Assembly: GCF_001758465.1 (NCBI RefSeq)
Contig: NZ_MJIC01000016.1
Location: 124,001 to 188,000, forward strand
Direction of reading: 5' to 3'
DNA: 64,000 nt
Origin: Marisediminitalea lipolytica
GTDB lineage: Bacteria > Pseudomonadota > Gammaproteobacteria > Enterobacterales > Alteromonadaceae
In this document: piece after piece, positions 1 through 8,682 of the stretch
Layout of the letters: every line of letters begins with the position of its first letter
Numbering within the stretch: position 1 is the first letter of the stretch
Program-made: the position numbers and the translations under genes
Notes under the pieces: model-generated
Databases searched by the model: none
The model's input: only the letters and a program-made list of their open reading frames with translations
What the model was told of the DNA's origin: nothing

Positions 1-3
1 CAC

Positions 4-28
4 AAAAGGGAGCCGAAGCTCCCTTTTT
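4..28 (-). terminator. Intrinsic terminator of ndk
   Basis: A perfect inverted repeat has arms AAAAGGGAGC and GCTCCCTTTT around a CGAA loop, 20 bases past the ndk stop. It reads as an intrinsic terminator on both strands, with the minus-strand U-tract serving ndk. Confidence 0.85.
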
Positions 29-47
29 GCAAAGCGTTAAGCTGAGC

Positions 48-479
48 TTAGCGAGTGCGTGGGCAGATTTCTTCTTCTGAGAAGAAATACGCGATTTCAC
101 GCGCCGCAGATTCAGGGGCATCAGAACCGTGCACTGCGTTTTCGTCGATTGATACTGCGTAGTCAGCACGCAGAGTACCAGCAGCCGCTTCAGCCGGGTT
201 AGTTGCACCCATGATTTCACGGTTTTTAACTACGGCATTTTCGCCTTCTAAAACCTGAACCATTACCGGACCAGACGTCATGAAGTCTACCAGTGCACCA
301 AAGAAAGGACGCTCTTTGTGCTCTGCATAGAAGCCTTCTGCCTGCTCTTTGCTCATGTGTACCATTTTAGAGGCAACAATACGCAGACCAGCAGTTTCGA
401 AACGGTTGTAGATCGCACCGATTACGTTTTTAGCAACGGCATCAGGCTTAATAATTGAAAACGTACGCTCAAGAGCCAT
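48..479 (-). CDS. ndk: Nucleoside diphosphate kinase
   Basis: Ndk transfers the gamma phosphate from ATP to nucleoside diphosphates through a phosphohistidine and balances the NTP/dNTP pools in the cytosol. The 143-residue protein has the usual family length. It shows the N-terminal [12 protein letters not shown] strand and the active-site motif NAVHGSD with the catalytic His at residue 117. The ATG is preceded by a GGAGA ribosome site. In Pseudomonas and Shewanella ndk commonly follows the isc operon; here it follows suf genes on the same strand, but it has its own promoter candidate (520-548) and terminator, so it is probably a separate unit. Identification is secure. Confidence 0.97.
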   Translation of the reverse strand: MALERTFSIIKPDAVAKNVIGAIYNRFETAGLRIVASKMVHMSKEQAEGFYAEHKERPFFGALVDFMTSGPVMVQVLEGENAVVKNREIMGATNPAEAAAGTLRADYAVSIDENAVHGSDAPESAAREIAYFFSEEEICPRTR

Positions 480-519
480 TTTCTGTCTCCGGGTTTAATT
501 GTAAAAATTTTGGTGGCGA

Positions 520-548
520 ATTATAGGCAATCTTTGCCCCTGTGCCTA
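520..548 (-). promoter_or_regulatory. Candidate sigma70 promoter of ndk
   Basis: On the minus strand a perfect TATAAT (520-525) lies 17 bases from TAGGCA (543-548), which matches the -35 consensus at 4 of 6 positions. The implied start is roughly 30 bases upstream of the ndk ATG. Confidence 0.55.
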
Positions 549-602
549 GGGGGTAAAGGGCAATTATCAAAAAATCTTCACAATTGGAGAGGCTAACGCA
601 GG

Positions 603-1016
603 CTAACCGCCGTGCTGAACAGCTAATTGCTGGATTTTGCCAACAATAGCACGTAATCCATTACCTCGGGTCGGCGTAATGTGACGCTCCAGATCAAGTG
701 CCGCAAAATAACCATCAATATCAAAGGCGGTGATTTCTGCCGGCGTTTTATCATTGTAGGCCGCCATCACCAGCGCCAGTAATCCGTGTACGATAACCGC
801 GTCGCTGTCAACCTCGAAGTGAATTTTGTCACCCTTCATCTCGGTTACCAGCCACACACTACTCTGGCATCCTTTCACCAGCCGTTCCGGCGTTTTCTGA
901 ACATCTTCAAGGCGTGGTAGTGCTTTACCTAAATCTATGATGTATTGGTATTTTTGCTCCCAATCATCAAAGAATTCCAAATCTTCAATGATTTCCTGAC
1001 TTGATGGTAACTGCAT
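603..1016 (-). CDS. sufE: SufE sulfur acceptor
   Basis: SufE accepts persulfide sulfur from the SufS cysteine desulfurase, stimulates it, and passes the sulfur to the SufBCD scaffold in the cytosol. The 137-residue protein matches the family length and has the acceptor loop VKGCQS with the active Cys at residue 50, followed by the SVWL strand. It is the last gene of the seven-gene suf operon, 15 bases after sufT. In E. coli the order is sufABCDSE; having sufE last is shared, while sufA and sufT lying just before it is not. CsdE is the alternative name, but the suf context favours SufE. Confidence 0.93.
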   Translation of the reverse strand: MQLPSSQEIIEDLEFFDDWEQKYQYIIDLGKALPRLEDVQKTPERLVKGCQSSVWLVTEMKGDKIHFEVDSDAVIVHGLLALVMAAYNDKTPAEITAFDIDGYFAALDLERHITPTRGNGLRAIVGKIQQLAVQHGG

Positions 1017-1031
1017 TATTTACTCTCGATT

Positions 1032-1565
1032 TTAGAAAAACAGGCCGGCTTCCAGCTGAGCTTCTTCGCTCATTTTATCCCGCGACCATGGCGGATCAAA
1101 AACCAGTTCTACTTTAACGTTTTCTACGTGGGGTACTAAACCTACACGGTATTCCACATCGCCTACCAGTACCGGCCCCATACCGCAACCCGGTGCAGTT
1201 AATGTCATATCGATAACGACCTGTCCGGATGACTGTTCAATGTTTACCGCATAGATTAAACCAAGGGAGACCAGATTGATTGGTATTTCAGGATCGTAGA
1301 TAGTTTCCAGCGCATCCCAAACCTGCTGTTCGTCAATCTTGCCGTCGGCAGGTGGCACAAAATCCAAAGTCTGGGGTTTGCGGCCAATGGCATCAGCATC
1401 AGTTCCATCAATACGCAGCATGTTGCCACGCCAGGTCACCGTATAGTTGCCGCCTAAATCCTGGGTAATATTAACAAATTCCCCTTCAGGAATAATGACC
1501 GTCTCACCAGAAGGCACTTTACGTGATTTTACCTCACGCTCGGTCACCACCATTTTTTGCTTCAT
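1032..1565 (-). CDS. sufT: SufT, DUF59-family Fe-S maturation protein
   Basis: SufT belongs to the MIP18/DUF59 (PaaD-like) family, linked to maturation or repair of Fe-S proteins, probably as a carrier or adaptor. The protein has 177 residues. An N-terminal extension of about 75 residues precedes the DUF59 domain, where DPEIPINLVSLGLIY (from residue 91) and TLTAPGCGMG with Cys127 are visible. This architecture is that of the longer SufT form found within suf operons. It lies 8 bases downstream of sufA and 15 before sufE. The family role is only partly worked out, so the exact reaction should not be assumed. Confidence 0.9.
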   Translation of the reverse strand: MKQKMVVTEREVKSRKVPSGETVIIPEGEFVNITQDLGGNYTVTWRGNMLRIDGTDADAIGRKPQTLDFVPPADGKIDEQQVWDALETIYDPEIPINLVSLGLIYAVNIEQSSGQVVIDMTLTAPGCGMGPVLVGDVEYRVGLVPHVENVKVELVFDPPWSRDKMSEEAQLEAGLFF

Positions 1566-1573
1566 AAAAATTG

Positions 1574-1930
1574 TTATCCGACGTTAAAGCTTTCGCCACA
1601 ACCGCATTCGTCAACAACGTTGGGGTTGTAATATTTAATCACGCCGTTAACACCTTCCATTACGTAATCGATTTCGGTGTTTTGTAATAACGGTACCGCA
1701 TCTTTGGCAATTGCTACAGTAAGCTTGTCAGACAAGGACAATACCTCATCGCCCTCTACCGATGCGTCGGCAAAATCCAGTACATACGCGTACCCGGTAC
1801 AACCGCTGACTTTAGTCGATAAACGGATGATTTTTCCGGGTTGGCTGTTTAGCTTACCTTCAAAATGTCTGACCGCTGCCGGGGTTAGTGTTACAACATC
1901 TTTACTGGGTACAAAAGTTTCAACTGACAT
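1574..1930 (-). CDS. sufA: A-type Fe-S carrier (SufA/IscA family)
   Basis: A-type carriers receive Fe-S clusters from the scaffold and deliver them to apo-proteins. The 118-residue protein has the three conserved cysteines: Cys44 in VSGCTGYAY and Cys109 and Cys111 in the C-terminal ECGCGESF motif. The gene lies between sufS (12 bases upstream) and sufT. It could equally be called an IscA/ErpA-type protein on sequence alone; the symbol rests on its operon position. In E. coli sufA is the first suf gene, whereas here it is the fifth. Confidence 0.88.
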   Translation of the reverse strand: MSVETFVPSKDVVTLTPAAVRHFEGKLNSQPGKIIRLSTKVSGCTGYAYVLDFADASVEGDEVLSLSDKLTVAIAKDAVPLLQNTEIDYVMEGVNGVIKYYNPNVVDECGCGESFNVG

Positions 1931-1942
1931 AGATATACTCTC

Positions 1943-3160
1943 CTAGCCCAACATGGTTTGAGCTTTACGTAAGCCCGCGAAGAAGGCTGACACTTCTTCC
2001 TGTGTGTTATACAACGAGAAAGAGGCACGGGCAGTGCCATTGATACCAAGCCGATTCATCAGCGGCTGCGCGCAGTTATCACCGGTACGAATGGCAATGC
2101 CCTGGCGGTCGAGAATAAAGCCGATATCCGCAGGGTGCGCATTGTCCATTACAAAACTCAGGATACCAATTTTATTTTTTGCGGTACCGATAAGGCGCAT
2201 ACCGGGAATATCAGCAGCCTGCGCCATCGCCGCATCAATCAATGCTTTTTCATGAGCTTGCACCGCTGCAATATCCAGCTGACTGAACCAATCCAGTGCG
2301 GTGCCCAGACCAATTGCGCCGGCAATATTAGGCGTGCCCGCTTCAAGACGATTGGGCAAAGCGCCCCAGGTAGCAGTTTGATAAGTCACATCGGCGATCA
2401 TCTCGCCGCCAGTAAGCCATACAGGCCAGTTTTCCAGCACTGACTTCCTGCCCCAAAGCGTACCGATACCAGTAGGGCCAAAGACTTTATGACCAGAAAA
2501 CGCATAAAAATCGCAACCCAATGCCTGAACATCCACATCGCCATGAGCAATACCTTGCGCGCCATCAACCAGCACCAGCGCGCCATAGGCTTTTGCCAGC
2601 ATGGTTAGCTCTTTTACCGGGTTTACAGTGCCCAGAGCATTAGACACATGTGGGAAAGCGACCATTCGCGTGTTGGGTCCAAGGGATGCTTTGAAGGTTT
2701 CAACATCCAGTTCACCATTGTCAAAAATAGGCGCGATGCGCAGCGTGGCACCACTTTGCAGACAGGCTTGCTGCCAGGTAACCAAATTTGCATGGTGCTC
2801 CATTTCAGTGACGACGACTTCGTCACCGGCCTGAAGCTGCTGCGCCAGACCTTTGGCTACCAGATTGATTCCTTCGGTAGTTCCACTGGTCCAAATGACT
2901 TCTTCACGACTTTCGGCATTGATGAACGCAGCCACCTGATCACGCGCCTTTTCATAGCGGCGGGTCGCTTCGTCTGAGAGCTGGTGAGCACCGCGATGCA
3001 CATTGGCATTACAGTGAGTGTAAAAATCTACCAGTGAATCAATAACCACCTGTGGTTTCTGGGTGGTTGCGCCGTTATCCAGATAAACTAAGGGCTTACC
3101 ATCCACCTTTTGTGAAAGGATCGGAAACTGTGCACGAATGGCCGCTACGTCGAAGCTCAT
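1943..3160 (-). CDS. sufS: Cysteine desulfurase SufS (group II)
   Basis: SufS is a PLP enzyme that removes sulfur from cysteine and hands the persulfide to SufE. The 405-residue protein has the expected size. The PLP-binding Lys225 is in FSGHKVFGPTG, and the persulfide-forming Cys363 is in the short RTGDNCAQPLM loop typical of group II desulfurases. TSGTTEGINL and the EMEHHAN cofactor stretch are also present. Its start overlaps the end of sufD by four bases (ATGA), indicating translational coupling. A second, group I desulfurase is encoded upstream at 6919-8085, so the two probably have different partners. Confidence 0.96.
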   Translation of the reverse strand: MSFDVAAIRAQFPILSQKVDGKPLVYLDNGATTQKPQVVIDSLVDFYTHCNANVHRGAHQLSDEATRRYEKARDQVAAFINAESREEVIWTSGTTEGINLVAKGLAQQLQAGDEVVVTEMEHHANLVTWQQACLQSGATLRIAPIFDNGELDVETFKASLGPNTRMVAFPHVSNALGTVNPVKELTMLAKAYGALVLVDGAQGIAHGDVDVQALGCDFYAFSGHKVFGPTGIGTLWGRKSVLENWPVWLTGGEMIADVTYQTATWGALPNRLEAGTPNIAGAIGLGTALDWFSQLDIAAVQAHEKALIDAAMAQAADIPGMRLIGTAKNKIGILSFVMDNAHPADIGFILDRQGIAIRTGDNCAQPLMNRLGINGTARASFSLYNTQEEVSAFFAGLRKAQTMLG

Positions 3161-4419
3161 TTGACCTCCATGCCTACAAAACGGTCATGTAACTGGGTTA
3201 ACAGCCATTCTGAAATATCCGCATTGGGGATTTGGTTAATTAGCTCCTGGATAAATCCAAAGTTCAGCATAATGAGTGCCTGACTCCGACTAATACCGCG
3301 GGTTAACAGATAATACAGAGCGGTATCGTCAATCTCGGCAACGGTTGCACCGTGGGCACATTTCACGTCGTCGGCGTAGATTTCAAGTTCGGGCTTGGTG
3401 TTTATCACCGCGCGGCGGGATAGCAACAAATTACGGTTATTCAGTTCTGCCAGCGTTTTTTGTGCATCACGATGAATATGAATGCGGCCATTAAATACTG
3501 CTTTAGCGCGATCGCCAACGATACCCCGGGCATTTTCCTCGGTAGTACAGTTAGGCACGGCATGCTCAATGGTAGTGTGCAAGTCAAACAGCTCGCCTTC
3601 GGCCAGCAAATAAATCGCATTAATATTAGCGTTAGCTAATTCGCCGGTATAGATCACATCCACATCGAGGCGTGATAGCTGACTGCCATAGCCAATCAAG
3701 GTGCTATTAAGCTGGGCTTTTTCTGCCACTTTAAAATGGCATCCACCCACATGCATGGCATCCTGGGTGTACATAGCAAAGCGATAATGCTCAAGCTGCG
3801 CCTGGCTTTCCAGCACATATTCGCTGAAGGCCGTATTCAAACTACTGGCACTGCCGTAGCCATCTTCCAGGATAATCGCTTTTGCGCCCACTCCCACATG
3901 CATCAGTACACGCAGATGTTGGTCGCCTTCGTTGCCAGCCAACTGGGTAATACGCACCGGCGTTTCGATGCTGGCACCGTCTGCCACCTCAATAAACAGA
4001 CCATCGGCCAACAACGCATCGTTAACCTGTCCAAATAAATGCTTGGCCGGCTTTACGTCTGACAACAGGCTTTCGATGACTCGTTGTTGCTCAGCAGTTG
4101 CTGATGAGAACCGTAGGATTTCCATCCCTTCCGGCAACGTCAGTGTGCTTACGTCGGTGAGCAGCTCATTGCCACTGAACACCAGTTCGATTGCGTTTAG
4201 CTCGCCTATTTTAGGCGCGCTAAACTCGGTATTTTCAGGCTTAGCCAGTGATACGCTGCGCTTTTCTACCGGGATGAGCGGAGTAAAACGCCAGTCTTCC
4301 ACTTTGCGCAGCGGCCAGCGAACTTTTTCCAGTTCAGCCAGAGCCGCCTGACGATGAGGAGCCAGCCAGTCCTGATGTGTTTGCGCCGTGGCGATTACTT
4401 CAGACAGCCATTGGCTCAT
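3157..4419 (-). CDS. sufD: SufD subunit of the SufBCD scaffold
   Basis: SufD pairs with SufB, and with two SufC ATPases forms the SufBC2D scaffold on which Fe-S clusters are built. The protein has 420 residues, the family length. The beta-helix core ends in YADDVKCAHGATV, which contains the conserved Cys-Ala-His triplet with His near residue 356, the residue known to be important for iron acquisition in E. coli SufD (His360). The helical C-terminal domain follows. The gene overlaps both sufC upstream and sufS downstream by four bases, so the order B-C-D-S is tightly coupled. Confidence 0.95.
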   Translation of the reverse strand: MSQWLSEVIATAQTHQDWLAPHRQAALAELEKVRWPLRKVEDWRFTPLIPVEKRSVSLAKPENTEFSAPKIGELNAIELVFSGNELLTDVSTLTLPEGMEILRFSSATAEQQRVIESLLSDVKPAKHLFGQVNDALLADGLFIEVADGASIETPVRITQLAGNEGDQHLRVLMHVGVGAKAIILEDGYGSASSLNTAFSEYVLESQAQLEHYRFAMYTQDAMHVGGCHFKVAEKAQLNSTLIGYGSQLSRLDVDVIYTGELANANINAIYLLAEGELFDLHTTIEHAVPNCTTEENARGIVGDRAKAVFNGRIHIHRDAQKTLAELNNRNLLLSRRAVINTKPELEIYADDVKCAHGATVAEIDDTALYYLLTRGISRSQALIMLNFGFIQELINQIPNADISEWLLTQLHDRFVGMEVK

Positions 4420-5177
4420 GCATCCGCCTCCTCGTAGGCTTTACCCAGGAAAGCGTAACCGGATTTTTCCACTTCCAATGCCAGTGAAGCGTCGCCACTT
4501 TTAACAATCTTGCCGTCCGCCAGGATATGCACAAAGTCTGGCTTGATATAGTCAAGCAGACGCTGATAGTGAGTCACAACAATGAAGCTGCGCTCACCAT
4601 TGCGCTGGCTGTTTACGCCATCGGCAACAACCTGCAGAGCGTCAACATCAAGTCCTGAATCAGACTCATCAAGAATGCAAAGTGATGGTTCTAGCAAAAT
4701 CATTTGCATGATTTCATTACGCTTTTTCTCACCACCAGAAAAGCCTTCGTTAACACCACGCTTTAAGAAATCCAGTGGCAGATTCACCTGTTTACAGGCT
4801 GCTTTGGCTTTCTTTAAAAATTCAGCAGCGGTCAGAGGTTCTTCACCACGGTGCTCGCGCAACGCATTAACCGATTCTTTTAAGAATTCCATGTTGCTAA
4901 CGCCTGGGATCTCAACCGGATACTGGAACGCAAGAAATAACCCTTCACGAGCACGCTCTTCCACTTCAAGGTCGAGTAAATCTTTACCATTAAGCGTTAC
5001 GGCACCTTCGCTCACTTCATAGCCGTCGCGACCTGACAAGACATACCCTAAGGTACTTTTACCGGCGCCGTTTGGTCCCATGATGGCGTGAACTTCACCA
5101 GGCTTAATTTCCAGATTCAGCCCTTTGATAATGGTTTTATCTTCAACACTGGCGTGTAAATTATCGATAGATAACAT
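4416..5177 (-). CDS. sufC: SufC ATPase of the SufBCD scaffold
   Basis: SufC is a soluble ABC-type ATPase whose ATP-driven dimerisation reshapes the SufB-SufD interface during cluster assembly. The 253-residue protein shows Walker A GPNGAGKST (residues 34-42), the Q-loop region FQYPVEIPGV, the ABC signature FSGGEKKR, and Walker B LCILDESDSGLD, all diagnostic of SufC rather than a transporter ATPase. It begins 8 bases after sufB and overlaps sufD by four bases. No membrane permease gene is adjacent. Confidence 0.97.
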   Translation of the reverse strand: MLSIDNLHASVEDKTIIKGLNLEIKPGEVHAIMGPNGAGKSTLGYVLSGRDGYEVSEGAVTLNGKDLLDLEVEERAREGLFLAFQYPVEIPGVSNMEFLKESVNALREHRGEEPLTAAEFLKKAKAACKQVNLPLDFLKRGVNEGFSGGEKKRNEIMQMILLEPSLCILDESDSGLDVDALQVVADGVNSQRNGERSFIVVTHYQRLLDYIKPDFVHILADGKIVKSGDASLALEVEKSGYAFLGKAYEEADA

Positions 5178-5185
5178 TAAATTCT

Positions 5186-6622
5186 TTACCCCACAGAACC
5201 TTCTAAACTAATTTCGAGTAACTTGCCGGCTTCCACCGCAAATTCCATTGGTAATTCTTTAAATACTTCCTTACAGAAGCCATTGACGATCATGGATACG
5301 GCTTTTTCAGCATCCAGACCCCGTTGCTGAGCCAGGAATAACTGTTCGTCACTCACTTTGGATGTAGTGGCTTCGTGCTCAACGATGGCAGACGGATTTC
5401 GGCTTTCGATATACGGGAACGTATGCGCACCACACTGATCGCCAATCAGCAGCGAATCACACTGCGTAAAATTACGGGCGCCGTCAGATTTCGGTCCCAT
5501 TTGTACCAGACCGCGGTAGGCGTTATTACTTTTTCCTGCCGAGATCCCTTTGGATATGATCGTAGAACGGGTATTTTTACCCAGATGGATCATCTTGGTA
5601 CCAGTGTCTGCCTGCTGCCGGCCACGGGTTAACGCCACAGAATAAAATTCACCAACGCTGTTATCCCCTTTCAGTACGCAGCTCGGGTACTTCCAGGTTA
5701 CGGCTGAGCCGGTTTCTACCTGGGTCCAGCTGATTTTTGCGTCATTATGGCAAATACCGCGCTTGGTCACAAAATTGTAAATACCGCCTTTGCCGTTTTC
5801 GTCGCCCGGATACCAGTTTTGTACCGTTGAGTATTTGATGTTGGCTTTATCCAGCGCTACCAGCTCTACGACTGCTGCGTGTAACTGGTTTTCATCACGT
5901 TGTGGTGCCGTACAACCTTCAAGATAACTAACATGGCTGCCTTCGTCGGCAACAATTAATGTACGTTCAAACTGACCGGTGTTTTGCTCGTTGATTCGGA
6001 AATAGGTAGACAGTTCCATTGGGCAACGTACGCCCTTAGGAATATAAACAAACGAGCCGTCGGTAAATACAGCACTGTTCAGCGCCGCAAAGTAGTTATC
6101 GGTTCGAGGAACCACAGAGCCGATGTATTTTTTAACCAGCTCAGGATATTTCTGGATAGCTTCAGAAATAGGACAGAAGATAACACCTGCTTCATGCAGC
6201 TTTTCGCGGAATGTCGTAACCACCGAGACCGAATCAAATACGGCATCAACGGCAACGCCCGCCAGCATTTCCTGCTCATGCAATGGAATGCCCAGCTTGT
6301 TATACACATCCAGTAATTCAGGATCCACTTCATCAAGCGACTTAGGCTTGTCTTTCATGCTCTTAGGCGATGAGTAGTAGGAAATCGCCTGATAATCCAC
6401 CTTGGGGTAATCGACGTGAGCCCACTCTGGCTCTTCCATCTCCAACCACGAATGATAAGCTTTCAAACGCCATTCGAGCATCCATTCCGGCTCATTTTTC
6501 ATTGCAGATATGCGGCGGATTATCGATTCGTCCAGACCATTTTCGAAGGTATCAGACTCGATTTCTGAATAGAAACCCGCCTCGTATTGTTTCGATAGTG
6601 CCTGTTCGATTTGCTCGCTCAT
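5186..6622 (-). CDS. sufB: SufB scaffold subunit
   Basis: SufB receives sulfur from SufE and carries the nascent cluster in the SufBC2D complex. The 478-residue protein has the family length. The residues corresponding to E. coli Cys405 and His433 are present: Cys388 in NFTQC and His416 in VEHEATTS. The C-terminal [20 protein letters not shown] helix region is also typical. It is the first gene of the suf operon. About 109 bases of leader separate it from a promoter overlapped by an IscR box (6738-6770), so transcription should respond to Fe-S demand. Confidence 0.97.
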   Translation of the reverse strand: MSEQIEQALSKQYEAGFYSEIESDTFENGLDESIIRRISAMKNEPEWMLEWRLKAYHSWLEMEEPEWAHVDYPKVDYQAISYYSSPKSMKDKPKSLDEVDPELLDVYNKLGIPLHEQEMLAGVAVDAVFDSVSVVTTFREKLHEAGVIFCPISEAIQKYPELVKKYIGSVVPRTDNYFAALNSAVFTDGSFVYIPKGVRCPMELSTYFRINEQNTGQFERTLIVADEGSHVSYLEGCTAPQRDENQLHAAVVELVALDKANIKYSTVQNWYPGDENGKGGIYNFVTKRGICHNDAKISWTQVETGSAVTWKYPSCVLKGDNSVGEFYSVALTRGRQQADTGTKMIHLGKNTRSTIISKGISAGKSNNAYRGLVQMGPKSDGARNFTQCDSLLIGDQCGAHTFPYIESRNPSAIVEHEATTSKVSDEQLFLAQQRGLDAEKAVSMIVNGFCKEVFKELPMEFAVEAGKLLEISLEGSVG

Positions 6623-6737
6623 TGACTCATCTCACTGTTATTGAACATATTCTTCACGGTTTTGGTTAAAACGTAAGTTTATTTTCGCACTTACCAACCT
6701 GACAACACACTGGTTATCACCGTGACGTGGGTGCCGT

Positions 6738-6766
6738 ATTGTATAATACCCGAGTAATTCACTCAA
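6738..6766 (-). promoter_or_regulatory. Sigma70 promoter of the suf operon
   Basis: On the minus strand TTGAGT (6761-6766) and TACAAT (6738-6743) are separated by 17 bases, a strong pair in the 296-base gap between iscS and sufB. The predicted start is about 110 bases upstream of sufB. Both hexamers touch or flank the IscR box at 6746-6770, the geometry of a repressible promoter. Confidence 0.75.
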
Positions 6767-6770
6767 CTAT
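6746..6770 (-). promoter_or_regulatory. Type-1 IscR binding site, suf promoter
   Basis: A 25-base imperfect palindrome on the minus strand begins ATAGTTGAGT and ends ACTCGGGTAT. Compared with the type-1 E. coli IscR motif as I remember it (ATASYYGACT, five bases, AGTCRRSTAT), 23 of 25 positions agree. It covers the -35 and spacer of the suf promoter. A sister site with the same 3' half stands before iscR. Binding by [2Fe-2S]-IscR, hence repression when clusters are plentiful, is inference from E. coli. Confidence 0.8.
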
Positions 6771-6918
6771 TCGCCCCGAGCGATAGTGACATGCGCTGCT
6801 ACTGCAGCAATAATTTGGCTTTTATATACACGGATATCTGGGGGCCGCAATCTTGCCTGAATATTGATTAAACTGCAATCTCAGCGGCTCCGACGTTTGT
6901 CTCATACCAGCAGCAGAA

Positions 6919-8085
6919 TTAACCTGCCATCCTGGCTTTACGTAAAGTTTCTACAGTTTCTGTTACCCGCTGCGCAACAAAGCGCACTTCATCTTCTGTA
7001 GTGAACCGCCCTACCGAAAAACGCAACCCTGCATGCGCCAATTGCGCACTTCTTCCCAGAGCGGTTAACACATAAGAAGGTTCCATGCTCGCCGAGGTAC
7101 AGGCCGAACCGGTGGAGATAGCAATATCATTCAGTCCCATCACCAGGCTTTCGCCGTCTACACCACCAAAACTGATGTTGATAATGCCTGGTACTCGCTG
7201 CGTAAGATGACCATTCAGATAAACATCATCCAAAGTGCTCAACAAGTCCCAAAGCAACTCAGTGTAGTGCCTCAAGCGTAGCCCTTCTTCGGCGAGCTGC
7301 TGGCCTGCCAGTTCACAGGCTGCACCAAAGCCAACAATCTGATGGGTAGGTAAAGTGCCAGAACGCATACCCCGCTCATGACCACCGCCATGCATCTGCG
7401 CAGCAAGCTGCACTTTAGGCCGACGCCGTACATACAGCGCGCCGATCCCCTTAGGGCCGTAACATTTGTGTGCCGACAAGGACATTAAATCCACCGGCAG
7501 TGCGGATAGATCAAGCGGCAACTTACCCAGGCTCTGTGCTGCATCGACATGAAAATACACTTGTTTTTGCCTGCATACCTGACCAATTGCGACCAGATCC
7601 TGTACCACACCGATTTCGTTGTTAACATGCATCACCGACACCAAAACCGTCTCGTCGGTAATCGCATCCGCCACCTGCTGCGCCGAAATCAGGCCCTCGG
7701 CATCGGGCTGCAGATAGGTAACAGCCACTCCTCGCTGCGCCAGATAATCACAGGTGTCGAGTACCGCTTTGTGCTCGGTAATAACGGTAACAACGTGCTT
7801 TTTAGCTTTTTCTGATGCTTCTATTACGCCCTTGATAGCCAGATTGTCTGACTCAGTTGCACCAGAGGTAAAGACGATTTCTCGCGGGTCACAGTTAATC
7901 AGGTCAGCTATCTGATTACGTGCTACATCAACTGCTTCTTCGGCAATCCAGCCATAGCGATGGGAGCGGGAAGCCGGATTACCGAAACTGCCATCCATTG
8001 TTAAACAGACAGCCATTTGCTCAGCAACCAAAGGGTCTACCGGCGTTGTCGAGGCATAATCTAAATATACGGGAGTACGATTCAT
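6919..8085 (-). CDS. iscS: IscS-type cysteine desulfurase (group I), short C-terminus
   Basis: This PLP enzyme releases sulfur from cysteine as an enzyme persulfide for Fe-S clusters, tRNA thiolation and other acceptors. It is a group I enzyme: PLP Lys207 in [13 protein letters not shown] and active Cys329 in the long loop [16 protein letters not shown], close to E. coli IscS throughout. The protein has 388 residues against 404 in E. coli and stops about 16-20 residues early, so the C-terminal tail known to help dock IscU is missing. The gene follows iscR by 9 bases, but no iscU, iscA, hsc or fdx follows; a suf operon does. It may mainly serve TusA/ThiI-type acceptors. Confidence 0.92.
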   Translation of the reverse strand: MNRTPVYLDYASTTPVDPLVAEQMAVCLTMDGSFGNPASRSHRYGWIAEEAVDVARNQIADLINCDPREIVFTSGATESDNLAIKGVIEASEKAKKHVVTVITEHKAVLDTCDYLAQRGVAVTYLQPDAEGLISAQQVADAITDETVLVSVMHVNNEIGVVQDLVAIGQVCRQKQVYFHVDAAQSLGKLPLDLSALPVDLMSLSAHKCYGPKGIGALYVRRRPKVQLAAQMHGGGHERGMRSGTLPTHQIVGFGAACELAGQQLAEEGLRLRHYTELLWDLLSTLDDVYLNGHLTQRVPGIINISFGGVDGESLVMGLNDIAISTGSACTSASMEPSYVLTALGRSAQLAHAGLRFSVGRFTTEDEVRFVAQRVTETVETLRKARMAG

Positions 8086-8094
8086 ACTATGGCT

Positions 8095-8574
8095 TTAAAT
8101 TTGAATACTGACCTGGATTTTACCGTCGAGCGGCAGCTTATGCTTATCCTGACGCCCGGCAACGGCCTGCACATCGCCTTTTGCCATTAACTCACCCAGG
8201 CTGATACCATCAAGAAAATGACTAATGCGGTCACTTAAATCCTGCCACAAACTGTGGGTAAGGCAGCGTTCGCCAGCCTGACAATCACCTTGTCCCTGAC
8301 AACGGGTAGCATCAACAGACTCATCTACCGCACGGATCACTTCACCAATAGCGATAAGGTTGGCTTCCCGCCCAAGCTGGTAACCACCACCGGGACCGCG
8401 AACACTCAGCACCAGATTGTCTTTACGCAAACGGGAAAACAGCTGCTCTAAATAGGACAGTGATATTTCCTGTCTGGCTGATATGTCAGCCAGAGAGACT
8501 GGTCCCTGCTTGGAATGGAGAGCTACATCGAGCATTGCCGTTACAGCATAGCGGCCTTTAGAAGTCAGTTTCAT
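8095..8574 (-). CDS. iscR: Rrf2-family [2Fe-2S] regulator IscR
   Basis: IscR senses Fe-S status through a [2Fe-2S] cluster and controls isc and suf genes. The start was placed at the internal ATG ([11 protein letters not shown]), giving 159 residues; an upstream extension in the same frame runs through the promoter and operator. The winged-helix N-terminus is followed by cluster ligands Cys92, Cys98, Cys104 and His107, the same numbers as in E. coli IscR. It is the first gene of the iscR-iscS unit, and its promoter at 8605-8633 is overlapped by a type-1 IscR box, implying autorepression. A second box precedes sufB. Confidence 0.96.
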   Translation of the reverse strand: MKLTSKGRYAVTAMLDVALHSKQGPVSLADISARQEISLSYLEQLFSRLRKDNLVLSVRGPGGGYQLGREANLIAIGEVIRAVDESVDATRCQGQGDCQAGERCLTHSLWQDLSDRISHFLDGISLGELMAKGDVQAVAGRQDKHKLPLDGKIQVSIQI

Positions 8575-8604
8575 AACCAGGTACGGATAATTAACAATGA
8601 CAAA

Positions 8605-8633
8605 ATTGTTCCATACCCGAGTAAAATGGTCAA
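8605..8633 (-). promoter_or_regulatory. Sigma70 promoter of iscR-iscS
   Basis: On the minus strand TTGACC (8628-8633) lies 17 bases from AACAAT (8605-8610), about 30 bases upstream of the iscR ATG. The -35 is strong and the -10 weak. The unit starts after the cysE stop, so iscR need not depend on read-through from trmJ-cysE. Confidence 0.7.
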
Positions 8634-8637
8634 GTAT
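8613..8637 (-). promoter_or_regulatory. Type-1 IscR binding site, iscR promoter
   Basis: The 25-base minus-strand site begins ATACTTGACC and ends ACTCGGGTAT and agrees with the type-1 IscR motif, as I remember it, at 23 of 25 positions. It covers the -35 hexamer and most of the spacer, as in the autoregulated E. coli iscR promoter. Confidence 0.82.
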
Positions 8638-8682
8638 AAAACCCTGCAATTTACTCAGGTATTCGGGATTGCGGTTACGCCG

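Noticed and set aside
8575-8649. Longer iscR frame starting 25 codons upstream
   Set aside because: It would translate through the -10 region and the IscR box; the internal ATG gives a protein whose ligand numbering matches E. coli IscR.
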